Source: Paenibacillus planticolens
Lineage (GTDB): Bacteria > Bacillota > Bacilli > Paenibacillales > NBRC-103111
Length of the DNA: 64,000 bases
Reading direction: 5' to 3'
Assembly (NCBI RefSeq): GCF_013141725.1
Contig: NZ_WHNZ01000061.1
Location: forward strand, 186,001-250,000
Position numbers and translations under genes: made by a program. How positions within the stretch are numbered: position 1 is the first letter of the stretch; each line of letters begins with the position of its first letter. The notes under the pieces are model-generated. The model searched no databases, had not been told where the DNA came from, and was given only the letters and a program-made list of their open reading frames with translations. This document shows, piece after piece, positions 44,444 through 53,015 of the stretch.

Positions 44444-45613
44444 TCATGCCATATAATCCAAAGCCATGCCCAGCAGCAAATTAGCCGCATTCAGCATCGA
44501 TTTCTCGTCGATATCAAATTTGGGATGGTGATGCGGATAAATTATGCCGGCCTCCGCATTGCCTGCTCCTACGAACATGTAACAACCTGGCCGTTGATGC
44601 AAATAATAAGAGAAGTCTTCTCCGGCCATAATAAGTGGAGATTCATGCGTAGCTTCCGCCCCGAAAAGGGAGGCTCCTACTTTAAAGAAACGCTGCGTTT
44701 CATTCACGTCGTTCACCACAGTCGGATAGCCCATCTTATAATCGATGTCATAAGTGGCTCCGAACATGTCACAGGTGGACTGCACCACCCGCTCGATGCG
44801 CTGCTTCACATCTTGTCTAAGTTCCGCATTGAAAGTCCGTACTGTACCGTTTAGCACACTCGTCTCTGCAATAACATTGAAACTCGTTCCTCCGTGGAAA
44901 GAACCGATACTAACGACACAAGGCTCAGTCGGATCTACTTGGCGGCTTACGATCGATTGCAGATTCACAACCAATTGTGAGGCGACATAGATGCTGTCGA
45001 TGGTTTGATGAGGCAGTCCGCCATGTCCGCCCTTCCCTTGAATCTGGATCGTAAATTCGTCCGGAGCCGCCATCAATGGTCCCGCTTTGGAGTATACATG
45101 ACCTACGGGAAAGGGTGTCCACAAATGAACGCCAAACACGGCGTCAACACCTTCCAGCGCACCGTCCTGAATCATGGAATCCGCACCACCGGGGGTGATT
45201 TCCTCCGCATGCTGGAACAGAAAAACCAGATTTCCTTTCAATTGGGACCGGTGCATGCTGGCTACCTTGGCTATGCCAAGCAGCGTTGATGTGTGGGCAT
45301 CGTGGCCGCAAGCATGCATGACCCCCTTCGTCAGCGAAGCATAGGCACATTTCTTCTCATCTTGGATAGGAAGGGCATCCATATCGGCCCGGAGGGCAAC
45401 CGTAGGTCCTTCTTCGCTGCCGCGAAGCAGTCCGACGACTCCGCCTCCTCCGACCCCTTGACGTACTTCTATATCCCAACTCTGCAAGTGATTTACTATA
45501 AATTCAGCCGTCCGGTATTCATGAAAGGAGAGCTCAGGGTTTTGATGCAGGTAGCGCCTCCAGGCAACCATTTCTTCATAAATGGCTTGTAAGTCCGCTT
45601 GAAATTCGAACAT
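44444..45613 (-). CDS. M20 family metallo-amidohydrolase
   Basis: 389 aa. M20D pattern: LRADMDALPI, MHACGHDAHTSTLLG, the catalytic FQHAEE, VHLW, and a late LIMAGEDFSYY with PHHHPKFDID. The lid/dimer domain (about 185-295) begins with GKGGHGGLPH. Related enzymes are N-acetyl-L,L-diaminopimelate deacetylase, hippurate hydrolase and cysteine S-conjugate hydrolases; the sequence does not decide the substrate. GGAGGA precedes ATG 45613. It is divergent from yugN and not in an operon with dapF. Confidence 0.93.
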   Translation of the reverse strand: MFEFQADLQAIYEEMVAWRRYLHQNPELSFHEYRTAEFIVNHLQSWDIEVRQGVGGGGVVGLLRGSEEGPTVALRADMDALPIQDEKKCAYASLTKGVMHACGHDAHTSTLLGIAKVASMHRSQLKGNLVFLFQHAEEITPGGADSMIQDGALEGVDAVFGVHLWTPFPVGHVYSKAGPLMAAPDEFTIQIQGKGGHGGLPHQTIDSIYVASQLVVNLQSIVSRQVDPTEPCVVSIGSFHGGTSFNVIAETSVLNGTVRTFNAELRQDVKQRIERVVQSTCDMFGATYDIDYKMGYPTVVNDVNETQRFFKVGASLFGAEATHESPLIMAGEDFSYYLHQRPGCYMFVGAGNAEAGIIYPHHHPKFDIDEKSMLNAANLLLGMALDYMA

Positions 45614-45749
45614 AGAATAATCCTCCGCTCATCCTTGTATCTTGATTTTTCTCTTTAAGCTTTGTTATTGAACCTATTCTACCAAAATAATGCTGCAGTT
45701 TCATCTCCAAAGTGCCATCAAATATTAGAAATTAGAGGGAGCTGTCGAC

Positions 45750-45778
45750 TTGCAGAACCTTTGGAAACATACTATCAT
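45750..45778 (+). promoter_or_regulatory. Candidate sigma-A promoter of yugN-ftsW
   Basis: TTGCAG, 17-base spacer, TATCAT; the start codon is at 45817. Confidence 0.6.
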
Positions 45779-45816
45779 GAATAAAGAATGCATACGTACA
45801 ATATGGAGGCGTTATA

Positions 45817-46164
45817 GTGATTATTGAAGCAACTGGCCTAAAAGGCTTAAAAAGCGATCTGGCTCACCTGGATGAAGTAACGACGAAACTTGGTTTCGTG
45901 CGCTGGCAGTGGGAGTACACGCGCGCTACTTATGATTTCAAAATGGAAGATAAAGCAAGTAAATCCGTGTACTTCCTACGTGTTAATGCACGCGTAGAAT
46001 CCGGCAAACTGGAGTCTCCTTACGCCATTTTATTTCTAGAGGACGCATACATAGGAAGAGAAACATTCCCTCATGGTTTGGACTACGATTCACCGATTCC
46101 TGATTCCGTGCTTAAACTTTCCCAACAAAAATTGGATCAGCTAAAGCAATTGTTGGCCGACTAG
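45817..46164 (+). CDS. YugN-like family protein
   Basis: 115 aa; start GTG at 45817, seven bases after GGAGG. The pattern (IIEATGLKGLKSDLAHLDEVTTKLGFVRWQWEY, then DYDSPIPDSVLKLSQQKLDQL) fits the YugN family, small soluble proteins of unknown function in Bacilli. It is followed 13 bases later by the ftsW-type gene, so they share a transcript. Family assignment rests on overall pattern. Confidence 0.8.
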   Translation: MIIEATGLKGLKSDLAHLDEVTTKLGFVRWQWEYTRATYDFKMEDKASKSVYFLRVNARVESGKLESPYAILFLEDAYIGRETFPHGLDYDSPIPDSVLKLSQQKLDQLKQLLAD

Positions 46165-46177
46165 GCGAGGGAACAGC

Positions 46178-47335
46178 ATGAATCCACCTCGAAGAGGAAC
46201 GCCGGATTTTCTGCTGCTCTTCTTAACCTTTTTGCTGGTATGCTTTGGTTTGGCGATGGTGTTCAGTGCAAGCTCGATGACAAGCGCATATCGGTGGGAT
46301 GACCCTTGGCTTTTCACGCGTAAACAGTTGATTGCTGTTGGAATCGGTGTTGTTGGCATGCTGTTCTGCATGAATGTCCACTACACGAAGTTGAAAAAAC
46401 TGGTCATCCCTGCGTTTTTCTTCGTCGTATTAGGCTTGGTATTTGTTATCTTTACAAGTAAAGCTAACGGAGCCAGCTCTTGGTACACACTTGGCCGATA
46501 CGGCATTCAACCGACGGAGTTTGCCAAACTGATCGTTATCCTTTATTTAGCATCTCTGATAAGCAACAAAGACGAGAAGTTCCGAAGTTTCCGAAAAGGT
46601 CTTCTCCCTGCCATCTTGGTTGTTGCTTTTGTCTGCGGTTTGATTCTCTTGCAACCCGATTTCGGCTCATGTATGATCCTCCTGATGTGTTCGGTGATCG
46701 TCATCATGGTCGGAGGCTCTAATTTGAAGCACATTTTCGGTATCGGGGCTATATTTGCTGTCCTTGCTAGTCTGGGTCTAGTCTTGTATCTGTTGCTAGG
46801 GGACACCGGCAATAATTTCCGGATCAACCGGCTAACTTCATTTATGGATCCATTCGCCGATCCGCAGGGCTCCGGCTTGCAAGTCGTACAATCTTTGTAT
46901 GCTTTCGGCCATGGCGGCTTCGCCGGCGCCGGGTTCGGACAAGGCATTCAGAAACTTCACTATTTGCCTGAGGCGCACAACGATTTCATTTTTGCAATTA
47001 TCGGGGAAGAACTTGGTTTTATCGGGAGTTCCCTTTTCATTCTTATTTATCTGTTCTTCATTTGGCGAGGCCTTCTTATTGCCGTACGCTGCCCTGACAT
47101 CTTCGGGATGTTATCCGGCGTTGGAATTATGGTTATGTTCGCGATCCAAGCCTTTATTAACATCGGCGGCGTCACAGGAACCATTCCGCTCACGGGCGTA
47201 ACACTTCCGTTCATCTCGGCAGGCGGTTCATCCATGATGGTGTCACTGATCGGCATGGGCATCGTGCTGGGGATTTCCCGTGAACAATCACATAAGGAAC
47301 CTGCAGCTGCATCTGCACAGAAAAAAAGACCCTAA
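46178..47335 (+). CDS. ftsW: FtsW/RodA/SpoVE family peptidoglycan glycosyltransferase (SEDS)
   Basis: 385 aa polytopic membrane protein, about ten helices. SEDS motifs: SASSMTSAYRWDDPWLFTRKQ after helix 1, WYTLGRYGIQPTEFAKL, LQPDFGS, the EAHNDFIFAIIGEELGF loop with the essential Asp, and GTIPLTGVTLPFISAGGSSMM. It polymerises lipid II at the septum. FtsW, SpoVE and RodA are close; ylaN nearby (49 kb) favours FtsW, as ylaN lies beside ftsW in B. subtilis. The stop codon lies inside the downstream terminator hairpin. Confidence 0.9.
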   Translation: MNPPRRGTPDFLLLFLTFLLVCFGLAMVFSASSMTSAYRWDDPWLFTRKQLIAVGIGVVGMLFCMNVHYTKLKKLVIPAFFFVVLGLVFVIFTSKANGASSWYTLGRYGIQPTEFAKLIVILYLASLISNKDEKFRSFRKGLLPAILVVAFVCGLILLQPDFGSCMILLMCSVIVIMVGGSNLKHIFGIGAIFAVLASLGLVLYLLLGDTGNNFRINRLTSFMDPFADPQGSGLQVVQSLYAFGHGGFAGAGFGQGIQKLHYLPEAHNDFIFAIIGEELGFIGSSLFILIYLFFIWRGLLIAVRCPDIFGMLSGVGIMVMFAIQAFINIGGVTGTIPLTGVTLPFISAGGSSMMVSLIGMGIVLGISREQSHKEPAAASAQKKRP

Positions 47336-47370
47336 TCGACTTCAAACTCGATTGGGTCTTCTTTTTATTT
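47320..47370. terminator. Bidirectional terminator between ftsW and asp23 paralogue
   Basis: AGACCCTAATCGA / TCGATTGGGTCT with A-run before and T-run after. It contains the ftsW stop and touches the asp23 stop at 47365-47367. Confidence 0.9.
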
Positions 47371-47745
47371 GACACGATGAGGATCGTCAACAACATCTTC
47401 TTCCCTGAATGCGACGCCTTCTACTTTAACGTTAACTTCCACTACAGTTAAGCCTGTCATATTTTCGACAGCTTCCCTTACATTCTCCTGGAGATCCCTG
47501 CATACATCCTGAATACGGGAACCGTAATTGACGATAACGCGTAAATCGATGGCAGCTTCCACTTGACCTACCTCTACGGACACGCCTCGTTGTACGTTCT
47601 TACCGCTCAAACGTTTGGCTAAGCCTTCTGAAATGCCACCTGACATTCCTGCTATGCCAGCGGTTTCAAGAGCAGCGAGACCCGCAATCGTGGATACTAC
47701 ATCATCAGAAATACGAATTAAACCGGTTTGATTGTCTTCGGACAT
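47365..47745 (-). CDS. Asp23/Gls24 family protein, second copy
   Basis: 126 aa from ATG 47745 (MSEDNQTGLIRISDDV), nine bases after AGGAG; an in-frame TTG at 47754 is possible. Asp23 pattern: IAGLAALETAGIAGMSGG, VEVGQVEAAIDLRVIVNYG and LTVVEVNVKVEGVAF. It resembles the YqhY type more than YloU. Function uncertain; family members are linked to envelope and fatty acid homeostasis. Divergent from the antiporter gene. Confidence 0.9.
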   Translation of the reverse strand: MSEDNQTGLIRISDDVVSTIAGLAALETAGIAGMSGGISEGLAKRLSGKNVQRGVSVEVGQVEAAIDLRVIVNYGSRIQDVCRDLQENVREAVENMTGLTVVEVNVKVEGVAFREEDVVDDPHRVK

Positions 47746-47812
47746 ATGGATCAACTCCTAATATAATGATCTTTGAGCGGAACACAAAAATTTTCCACTC
47801 GACTATAAACCT

Positions 47813-47841
47813 ATTGTAATAAGTTCAATAGATGAAAGCAA
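47813..47841 (-). promoter_or_regulatory. Candidate sigma-A promoter of second asp23 gene
   Basis: Minus strand TTGCTT (47841-47836), 17-base spacer, TACAAT (47818-47813). Confidence 0.6.
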
Positions 47842-47868
47842 GGACTGCACAAAATGTCCAAAATCGAA

Positions 47869-47897
47869 TTTACTTTAAAGGTCAAAGTGGGTATAGT
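47869..47897 (+). promoter_or_regulatory. Candidate sigma-A promoter of Ca/H antiporter gene
   Basis: TTTACT, 17-base spacer, TATAGT, about 48 bases before the TTG start. Confidence 0.6.
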
Positions 47898-47945
47898 AAA
47901 AAGAAGTAAAAAAGTACCAATAAATTAGGAGCCGGAGGGTCTACA

Positions 47946-48992
47946 TTGAAAGGTAAATTGTTTTACGCAGGTTTAATTATTTCGTTCGTGCTAACAGCGA
48001 TTGCACACTATACGCATATGGATACAACACTGCAATTCATCATCGCCTGTATTGCGATTATTTTTGTCGCCGGGTTCCTGGGCAAAGCGACGGAAAGCGT
48101 TGCCCATTATGCAGGCGAACGCATAGGCGGATTCCTCAATGCCACATTTGGCAACGCGGCTGAATTAATCATCGCCTTCTTCCTTGTGAAAGACGGCTTG
48201 TACGATATCGTTAAGGCCAGTCTTACAGGGGCCATCATCGGTAACCTTTTGCTGGTGCTGGGGCTCAGCATTTTCGCAGGAGGGCTCAAGTTCAAAGAAC
48301 AATCGTTTAACATAAAACTAGCGTCCCACAACTCCTCCTTAATGATTCTGGGGGTTGTGGCGCTGTTCATTCCAGCGATTTTCACCGGAGGCTTAACGAC
48401 CAAAGAGACATCCACAATGAGCATGATCGTTGCGATTTTACTCATCGCCGCTTACCTGCTCTGGCTTCTGTTCTCCATGGTTACGCACAAAAATATGCTC
48501 TCCGATGAAGCCATTGAGCATGGCGAAGCCGCTTGGTCCAAGTCAACTTCCATTCTCTTCTTAGTGCTCTCCACCGTCATGGTTGCTTTCACCAGCGAGT
48601 GGCTGGTCGGCACCTTAGAAGAAGTTACCCACAAATTCGGGTTTTCTGAGCTCTTTGTAGGTGCCTTCCTCGTAGCGATCATCGGAAATGCTGCCGAGCA
48701 TAGCGCAGCCGTCATGATGGCGATGAAGAATAAAATAGGTGCGGCCGTCGAAATCGCGATCGGCAGTTCCTTACAAATTGCGCTATTCGTGGCGCCGGTG
48801 CTTGTTCTGGCCAGCTTCTTCATCAGCGGAACTCCCATGAACATCGTGTTCACAACCTATGAGATTGCCGCCATCGGGGTCGCCGTTTTTATTACCAAAT
48901 CCATCACGCAAGACGGCTCGACCAACTGGTTTGAAGGTCTGCTGCTTCTGATTGTCTACATCATCTTAGGTGTCGTCTTCTTCCTGGTCTAG
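47946..48992 (+). CDS. Calcium/proton antiporter (CaCA family, ChaA/YfkE type)
   Basis: 348 aa, about eleven membrane helices. Both signature repeats are present: GFLNATFGNAAELIIA near residue 60 and FLVAIIGNAAEHSAAVMMA near 240, whose Glu residues bind calcium. The protein exports calcium in exchange for protons across the cell membrane. Start TTG at 47946, seven bases after GGAGG. With the P-type ATPase at 27 kb the window holds two calcium exporters. Monocistronic with a terminator. Confidence 0.94.
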   Translation: MKGKLFYAGLIISFVLTAIAHYTHMDTTLQFIIACIAIIFVAGFLGKATESVAHYAGERIGGFLNATFGNAAELIIAFFLVKDGLYDIVKASLTGAIIGNLLLVLGLSIFAGGLKFKEQSFNIKLASHNSSLMILGVVALFIPAIFTGGLTTKETSTMSMIVAILLIAAYLLWLLFSMVTHKNMLSDEAIEHGEAAWSKSTSILFLVLSTVMVAFTSEWLVGTLEEVTHKFGFSELFVGAFLVAIIGNAAEHSAAVMMAMKNKIGAAVEIAIGSSLQIALFVAPVLVLASFFISGTPMNIVFTTYEIAAIGVAVFITKSITQDGSTNWFEGLLLLIVYIILGVVFFLV

Positions 48993-49026
48993 TCCGTTTG
49001 AAAGTCAACGACTGCATACGCCGAGC

Positions 49027-49060
49027 AAAAAAAAGTAACCCAGATGATGGGTTACTTTTT
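49027..49060. terminator. Bidirectional terminator between antiporter gene and ylaN
   Basis: AAAAAGTAACCC / GGGTTACTTTTT perfect stem. It overlaps the last codons of ylaN (stop at 49054-49052). Confidence 0.92.
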
Positions 49061-49339
49061 GTTATTCAGCGCTTCATATAGCTGAGCAAGGTTACGTTCA
49101 AGTTTGCTGAGAATCTGTTTGCCAGGCATCTCGGAAATAAGTCCCGCACGAATAGCAAAATCAATTTCTCTAGACAGACCGTACATTTGCGTATCTAGAA
49201 CCTCTTCGTACAGCGGGCATTGACGCGTTGTCAAATTTTCCATTTGCACTTCGATCAGCTTTTCGATTTTATCTGCATCTTCTTGAAGAAGATTAAGCGC
49301 TTTTTGATTCATGTCCAGCAACAGATCAGATGAAGACAT
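49052..49339 (-). CDS. ylaN: YlaN family protein (DUF1507)
   Basis: 95 aa from ATG 49339 (MSSSDLLLDMNQKALNLL), chosen for AGGGGGAAG upstream; a longer ATG reading to 49366 has none. The hallmark LTTRQCPLYEEVLDTQMYGLSREIDFAIRAGL is nearly the B. subtilis sequence. YlaN binds iron and relieves Fur repression in low iron, and is essential under some conditions. In B. subtilis it lies beside ftsW; here it is 1.7 kb from ftsW, on the other strand. Confidence 0.96.
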   Translation of the reverse strand: MSSSDLLLDMNQKALNLLQEDADKIEKLIEVQMENLTTRQCPLYEEVLDTQMYGLSREIDFAIRAGLISEMPGKQILSKLERNLAQLYEALNNKK

Positions 49340-49412
49340 TCCACTTCCCCCTATACGCTTAGTCATCCGTCCTTATATGATCTATATTAAGCGAAAATGC
49401 TTCAATATACAA

Positions 49413-49448
49413 GAGAAGGTACCCTCAGAGATTCTGAGAGTACCTTCA
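49413..49448 (-). terminator. Probable terminator of HPr-like gene
   Basis: GAAGGTACCCTCAGAG / CTGAGAGTACCTTC, a 15-bp stem with a weak T-run on the minus strand, 13 bases after the stop. Confidence 0.75.
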
Positions 49449-49460
49449 TTTGGAGTTAGA

Positions 49461-49709
49461 CTAGTCTTCTACGACATTAACCCCTAATTCGTGCTTAGCA
49501 AAAACTTCAGCCATAGCGACTTTCGCTTCTTGCTCATCCGGTCCATGAACGTGCAAATCATATTTGCTGGAGCTTAGAAGGGTCGTGAACAACCCTAAAA
49601 TACTTTTCACATCGATATACTTATTATCATATTGAAGAACGATGGATGATCTAAATTTATTGGCTGTTTGTGAAATTTCAACAATTGCGGCGTTGTTAGC
49701 ACTTGGCAT
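49461..49709 (-). CDS. HPr-like protein lacking the phosphorylatable histidine
   Basis: 82 aa; HPr fold from residue 8 on: AIVEISQTANKFRSSIVLQYDNKYIDVKSILGLFTTLL then VHGPDEQEAKVAMAEVF. The usual N-terminal strand and the GxHARPA motif with His15 are missing. An in-frame stop (TGA) two codons upstream shows the start at 49709 is real; GGAGG precedes it. Ser36 in the KSI motif matches Ser46 of HPr, the HPr-kinase site. So it cannot carry phosphate in the PTS but could act like Crh in catabolite control. This role is inference. Confidence 0.85.
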   Translation of the reverse strand: MPSANNAAIVEISQTANKFRSSIVLQYDNKYIDVKSILGLFTTLLSSSKYDLHVHGPDEQEAKVAMAEVFAKHELGVNVVED

Positions 49710-49820
49710 ATTTCATTCCTCCATTTATTTGCATATGAATTGGTCGCCTTGCTTTCTATATGATAACGTGGATAGGTGACAAAGCGCAACTAGAAAATTT
49801 CCTGCATTCTCCAACACATC

Positions 49821-50504
49821 TTACTTCGCTTTGGGGGCCAGCACCCGCTTCACTGCATTTCCGATGAAGATCAAAACGATTAAAATGCCGAGCAGAATGA
49901 GAAGTCTTCCTTTATATTTGTGAAAATGAAATAAATCGTGAGCAATCATCGATTCTAAAAAAACGATGGGCAGTTTCCCCAGCAGGGTGCCCCATAGAAA
50001 ATGAGTAAACTTTATTCTTGTCAGCCCTGCCGCAAAGTTAATCGCCGATGAAGGTAGAATCGGGATCAAACGACCTAAAAGCACGTACAAGAAACCGCTT
50101 TTCTCCATGCGGCGGCTGAACTGAGTAACAAGCGGAAACCGATTCAGCTTCTTCTCGACCCAGGCATGTCCATAATAACGAGCAAAATAAAAAGAGGCGA
50201 TTGCTCCTAAGCAAGACATAGTATAATTCACGAGAAATCCAACTTTAATCCCAAAGATAGCAACATTCGTCCCGGCCACAATGACAAACGGAATAAACGG
50301 AAAAAAGGTTTGAGCTACGATCAAGGCCATGCCGATAATTTTGCCCGGCCAACCAAGATCCCTCAAATGTTCGGACAGCTGCCGCATATTGGTGTGAGCG
50401 AGTTTAATACCTATGGGGTTAAAGAAGAAAAAGTAAATCAAGCAACCGAGTAAAATCAAAACAACAAGAATTGAAAGTATCCGCTTTCTGTTAGCCACTG
50501 ACAA
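49821..50504 (-). CDS. TVP38/TMEM64 (DedA-like) membrane protein
   Basis: 227 aa, about six membrane segments. The SNARE-associated/VTT motif FPFIPFVIVAGTNVAIFG and the GRLIPILPSSAINFAAGLTRIKF loop with its conserved Arg and Pro are present. Such proteins are thought to move or scramble lipid carriers. Start TTG at 50504 (GGAAGGATGG upstream) or GTG two codons later. It is separate from its neighbours; no substrate clue. Confidence 0.9.
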   Translation of the reverse strand: MSVANRKRILSILVVLILLGCLIYFFFFNPIGIKLAHTNMRQLSEHLRDLGWPGKIIGMALIVAQTFFPFIPFVIVAGTNVAIFGIKVGFLVNYTMSCLGAIASFYFARYYGHAWVEKKLNRFPLVTQFSRRMEKSGFLYVLLGRLIPILPSSAINFAAGLTRIKFTHFLWGTLLGKLPIVFLESMIAHDLFHFHKYKGRLLILLGILIVLIFIGNAVKRVLAPKAK

Positions 50505-50631
50505 ATTTCGACCATCCTTCCCTTAACCAGATCATTGTATCATGTAACCGTTGGATCAGGAAGAGAAAAGTAGGGCAAATCTATGCCCGATTGCACCTAG
50601 TCTGCCCCATTTTTTCAGGTCGTATCACAAA

Positions 50632-50661
50632 GAAAAAACCACCCGTCTGCGGACAAGTGAT
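50632..50661 (-). terminator. Intrinsic terminator of GGDEF gene
   Basis: Minus strand CACTTGTC / GACGGGTG imperfect stem followed by GTTTTTTC, about 12 bases after the stop. Confidence 0.78.
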
Positions 50662-50672
50662 TTGGCTGAGAA

Positions 50673-52664
50673 CTAACCCACTTTAATTTGGTTCCGACCG
50701 TTGTTTTTAGCTTGGTACAGCGCCATATCCGCACGGTAGAACAAAGATTCGACGCTAATCTTATCCTCTTCCCAATTCCAATCGGAAATACCGCAGGAAA
50801 CCGTGACTTGCGGACTTGTTTCTTGAAGAACTCTCGAGCGTATGCGTTCGGCAATCCGAATTGTCTGATCCTTCGCAACTTGTGGCAAGTACACCGCCAG
50901 CTCTTCCCCGCCCCATCTTGCCGCGATGTCGCTATCCCGGATACAGGACTTAATAATTTGGCTGACCTGAATCAAAATTTTGTCGCCAATCTGATGACCG
51001 TGCGTATCGTTAATACGTTTGAAATTATCGATATCCACAACAATCAGCGATCCGCAAAAATCCTTCTTTTGCAGCAAATTTGCTTGTTCATCCAAATAGT
51101 GACGGGCATAAAGGCCAGTTAAATTATCCGTGATGACCATCCGTTTCACTTCCGCATGCAGAGAGGCGTTCGTCATGGCAAGACCAATATGACCGGAAAG
51201 CACTTGCAGCAATTTATAGTTATCATAAGAGAAGAAATTAGGTTTACTGTGCATGACCATTATGACGCCTTCCACACGGCCGTTCACAAGAATTGGCGAA
51301 CCGATCAGCGACCTGGAATTGGTTAACTGCAACAGCTTCGATTTGACCTTGTTGTTTGACATATAATCGGAGATGATCGTCGGCTCTTTGGTGCTGTAAA
51401 TAAGACCGGCAAAACCTTGATCCATGGTATACGTCTCATGATACAACGCCGGCAAATTCGTAGCTTGTACAATTAATTTGTCCGATTCGTTATCCTTTTG
51501 CAAAATACAACTGTAATCGGCGCCAAAAATGCTTAAAAGCTCACTTGAAGCCGAGTTGAAAATTTCGTTCAGCCGTAAGCTTTGGTTGAGCTGTTTGGTA
51601 ATTTCGTTGATTAGGCGAAGCTCATTTATCATGAGGTTGGACTGCTCATACAATTTCGCATTTTCGAAGGCCGAACCTGCCGTATCCGCGAGCAGCGAAA
51701 TAAACTGCAAATCCGAAGCCTGAATCAAATCATGCTCAAACTGCATATATAAGACTCCGTAAACGCCCTGCTTACCTGAAAGCGGCGCCGCTACTTTCCC
51801 CGTACTTGGCCCTTCACCGTCCATCGCCGGTTCGAAGACGACGGTGCTTTCCATAAAAGCACGCGTACAGATGTCGTTCTCAATACTCTGAAAATTTAGA
51901 GGCTTCACCGACAAATTCGTTGAATCATTGTCTTGTGAAAGCAATAAATCCACTTGAATATTCGGGTATACCCTGTACATGCATTCGATCGCCTCGGTCA
52001 GCACCGAATCCACATCAATCTTCGCATGGAGCTTCTTAGACGCCTCAAATAAAATGTCATGCTTCTTAAAATCAAGCTCTCTTTGTTGATTTTGGAGGAG
52101 CAGCTGATCATATCTGCGGCGGTCTTCAATACTTTGCACACAGCTATAAAATGAAAAAGATAATGTATATAGCAACTGAATGAGCCCATCAGGCTCTATA
52201 TGATGTGATTGGGAAAATAGTCCCAAATAGGCAACCGGCTGTTCTTGAGGATCTAGGACTGGAATGCTAACAGCTGAAGTGGGCTTTAGCCCCCAAATGT
52301 TCATTTCTTCGCTTGTCATCACATGCAATCTCGGATCATCCAAACATCTGGCCAGAGGGTTGTCCTCTCGATCCGCATGACGCCAAGACGTACCGGATTG
52401 CGAGAATTTATCCATAAAAGAAGCTCTATTCGAGCAGGCATTGATGACTCGAAGATCCGTATTCACGCATAGCAGTGCGGTTTGAGGCGGCAGCATCGCT
52501 TGTCCGAATTGATAAACCCAATACTCAAAAGCATCCTGCAGCGCTTGATAAGAATTGAATTCCCCATAAGAAAAGTTGCTAGAAAGAACAAGACCTTGCC
52601 GAAGAAACTCTTCGAAGTGCTCTGTCGGGCTATGTTGTTTCATACTACGAAGTGATTCACTCAT
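50673..52664 (-). CDS. GAF-GAF-GGDEF diguanylate cyclase
   Basis: 663 aa, no membrane segment, so a soluble sensor. An N-terminal region (1-200) with a weak GAF-like pattern, then two GAF domains (about 215-345 and 365-500), a linker and a GGDEF domain (about 505-663). The active site is GGEEL at 585-589 in ARWGGEELAVYLP, and the metal Asp is in VVDIDNFKRIND. All catalytic residues are present, so it probably makes c-di-GMP. No RxxD inhibitory site is obvious. Signal ligand unknown. It lies upstream of nothing in operon; own terminator. Confidence 0.94.
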   Translation of the reverse strand: MSESLRSMKQHSPTEHFEEFLRQGLVLSSNFSYGEFNSYQALQDAFEYWVYQFGQAMLPPQTALLCVNTDLRVINACSNRASFMDKFSQSGTSWRHADREDNPLARCLDDPRLHVMTSEEMNIWGLKPTSAVSIPVLDPQEQPVAYLGLFSQSHHIEPDGLIQLLYTLSFSFYSCVQSIEDRRRYDQLLLQNQQRELDFKKHDILFEASKKLHAKIDVDSVLTEAIECMYRVYPNIQVDLLLSQDNDSTNLSVKPLNFQSIENDICTRAFMESTVVFEPAMDGEGPSTGKVAAPLSGKQGVYGVLYMQFEHDLIQASDLQFISLLADTAGSAFENAKLYEQSNLMINELRLINEITKQLNQSLRLNEIFNSASSELLSIFGADYSCILQKDNESDKLIVQATNLPALYHETYTMDQGFAGLIYSTKEPTIISDYMSNNKVKSKLLQLTNSRSLIGSPILVNGRVEGVIMVMHSKPNFFSYDNYKLLQVLSGHIGLAMTNASLHAEVKRMVITDNLTGLYARHYLDEQANLLQKKDFCGSLIVVDIDNFKRINDTHGHQIGDKILIQVSQIIKSCIRDSDIAARWGGEELAVYLPQVAKDQTIRIAERIRSRVLQETSPQVTVSCGISDWNWEEDKISVESLFYRADMALYQAKNNGRNQIKVG

Positions 52665-52784
52665 AGGCTCTCCTCACTAACAAACTATAGTCCAATTGAT
52701 CCAGGCAAAATGGTACCTTCATTATCATACTATTTTTCCGCCTGCATTGCACGATATTTTCAATCCCTCCCGCTGGATTCAGAC

Positions 52785-52813
52785 TTGACACTTGCTCCGC
52801 TTTTTAATAAAAT
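52785..52813 (+). promoter_or_regulatory. Strong sigma-A promoter of rpsD
   Basis: TTGACA, exactly 17 bases, TAAAAT. It would start transcription near 52820, giving a leader of almost 200 nt. Confidence 0.85.
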
Positions 52814-52824
52814 TAGAAGTCGAG

Positions 52825-53000
52825 TAACACCATGATTTCGGTGAATGCCATTTGTGATCACCCTCACTGCTTTTGCTCCTGCCAAGACAGCGGCTGAACT
52901 ACTCTTGTCAGGGAATCACATTATGATTCGCAAGCAAAACCAGGCACTTGTCTTCACCCTGACATCTAGATGCTATCTACTAAACTATTTGTTAAAAAGA
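52825..53000 (+). promoter_or_regulatory. rpsD leader, likely S4 autoregulatory RNA
   Basis: About 195 untranslated bases separate the promoter from the rpsD start. In Bacilli ribosomal protein S4 binds its own leader to repress rpsD. This leader has several inverted repeats (for example CCTGCCAAGACAG / CTTGTCAGGG and GGCACTTGTC). I did not fold it, so S4 binding is inferred from position and family knowledge. Confidence 0.6.
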
Positions 53001-53015
53001 AGGAGTTTTTCCTAA

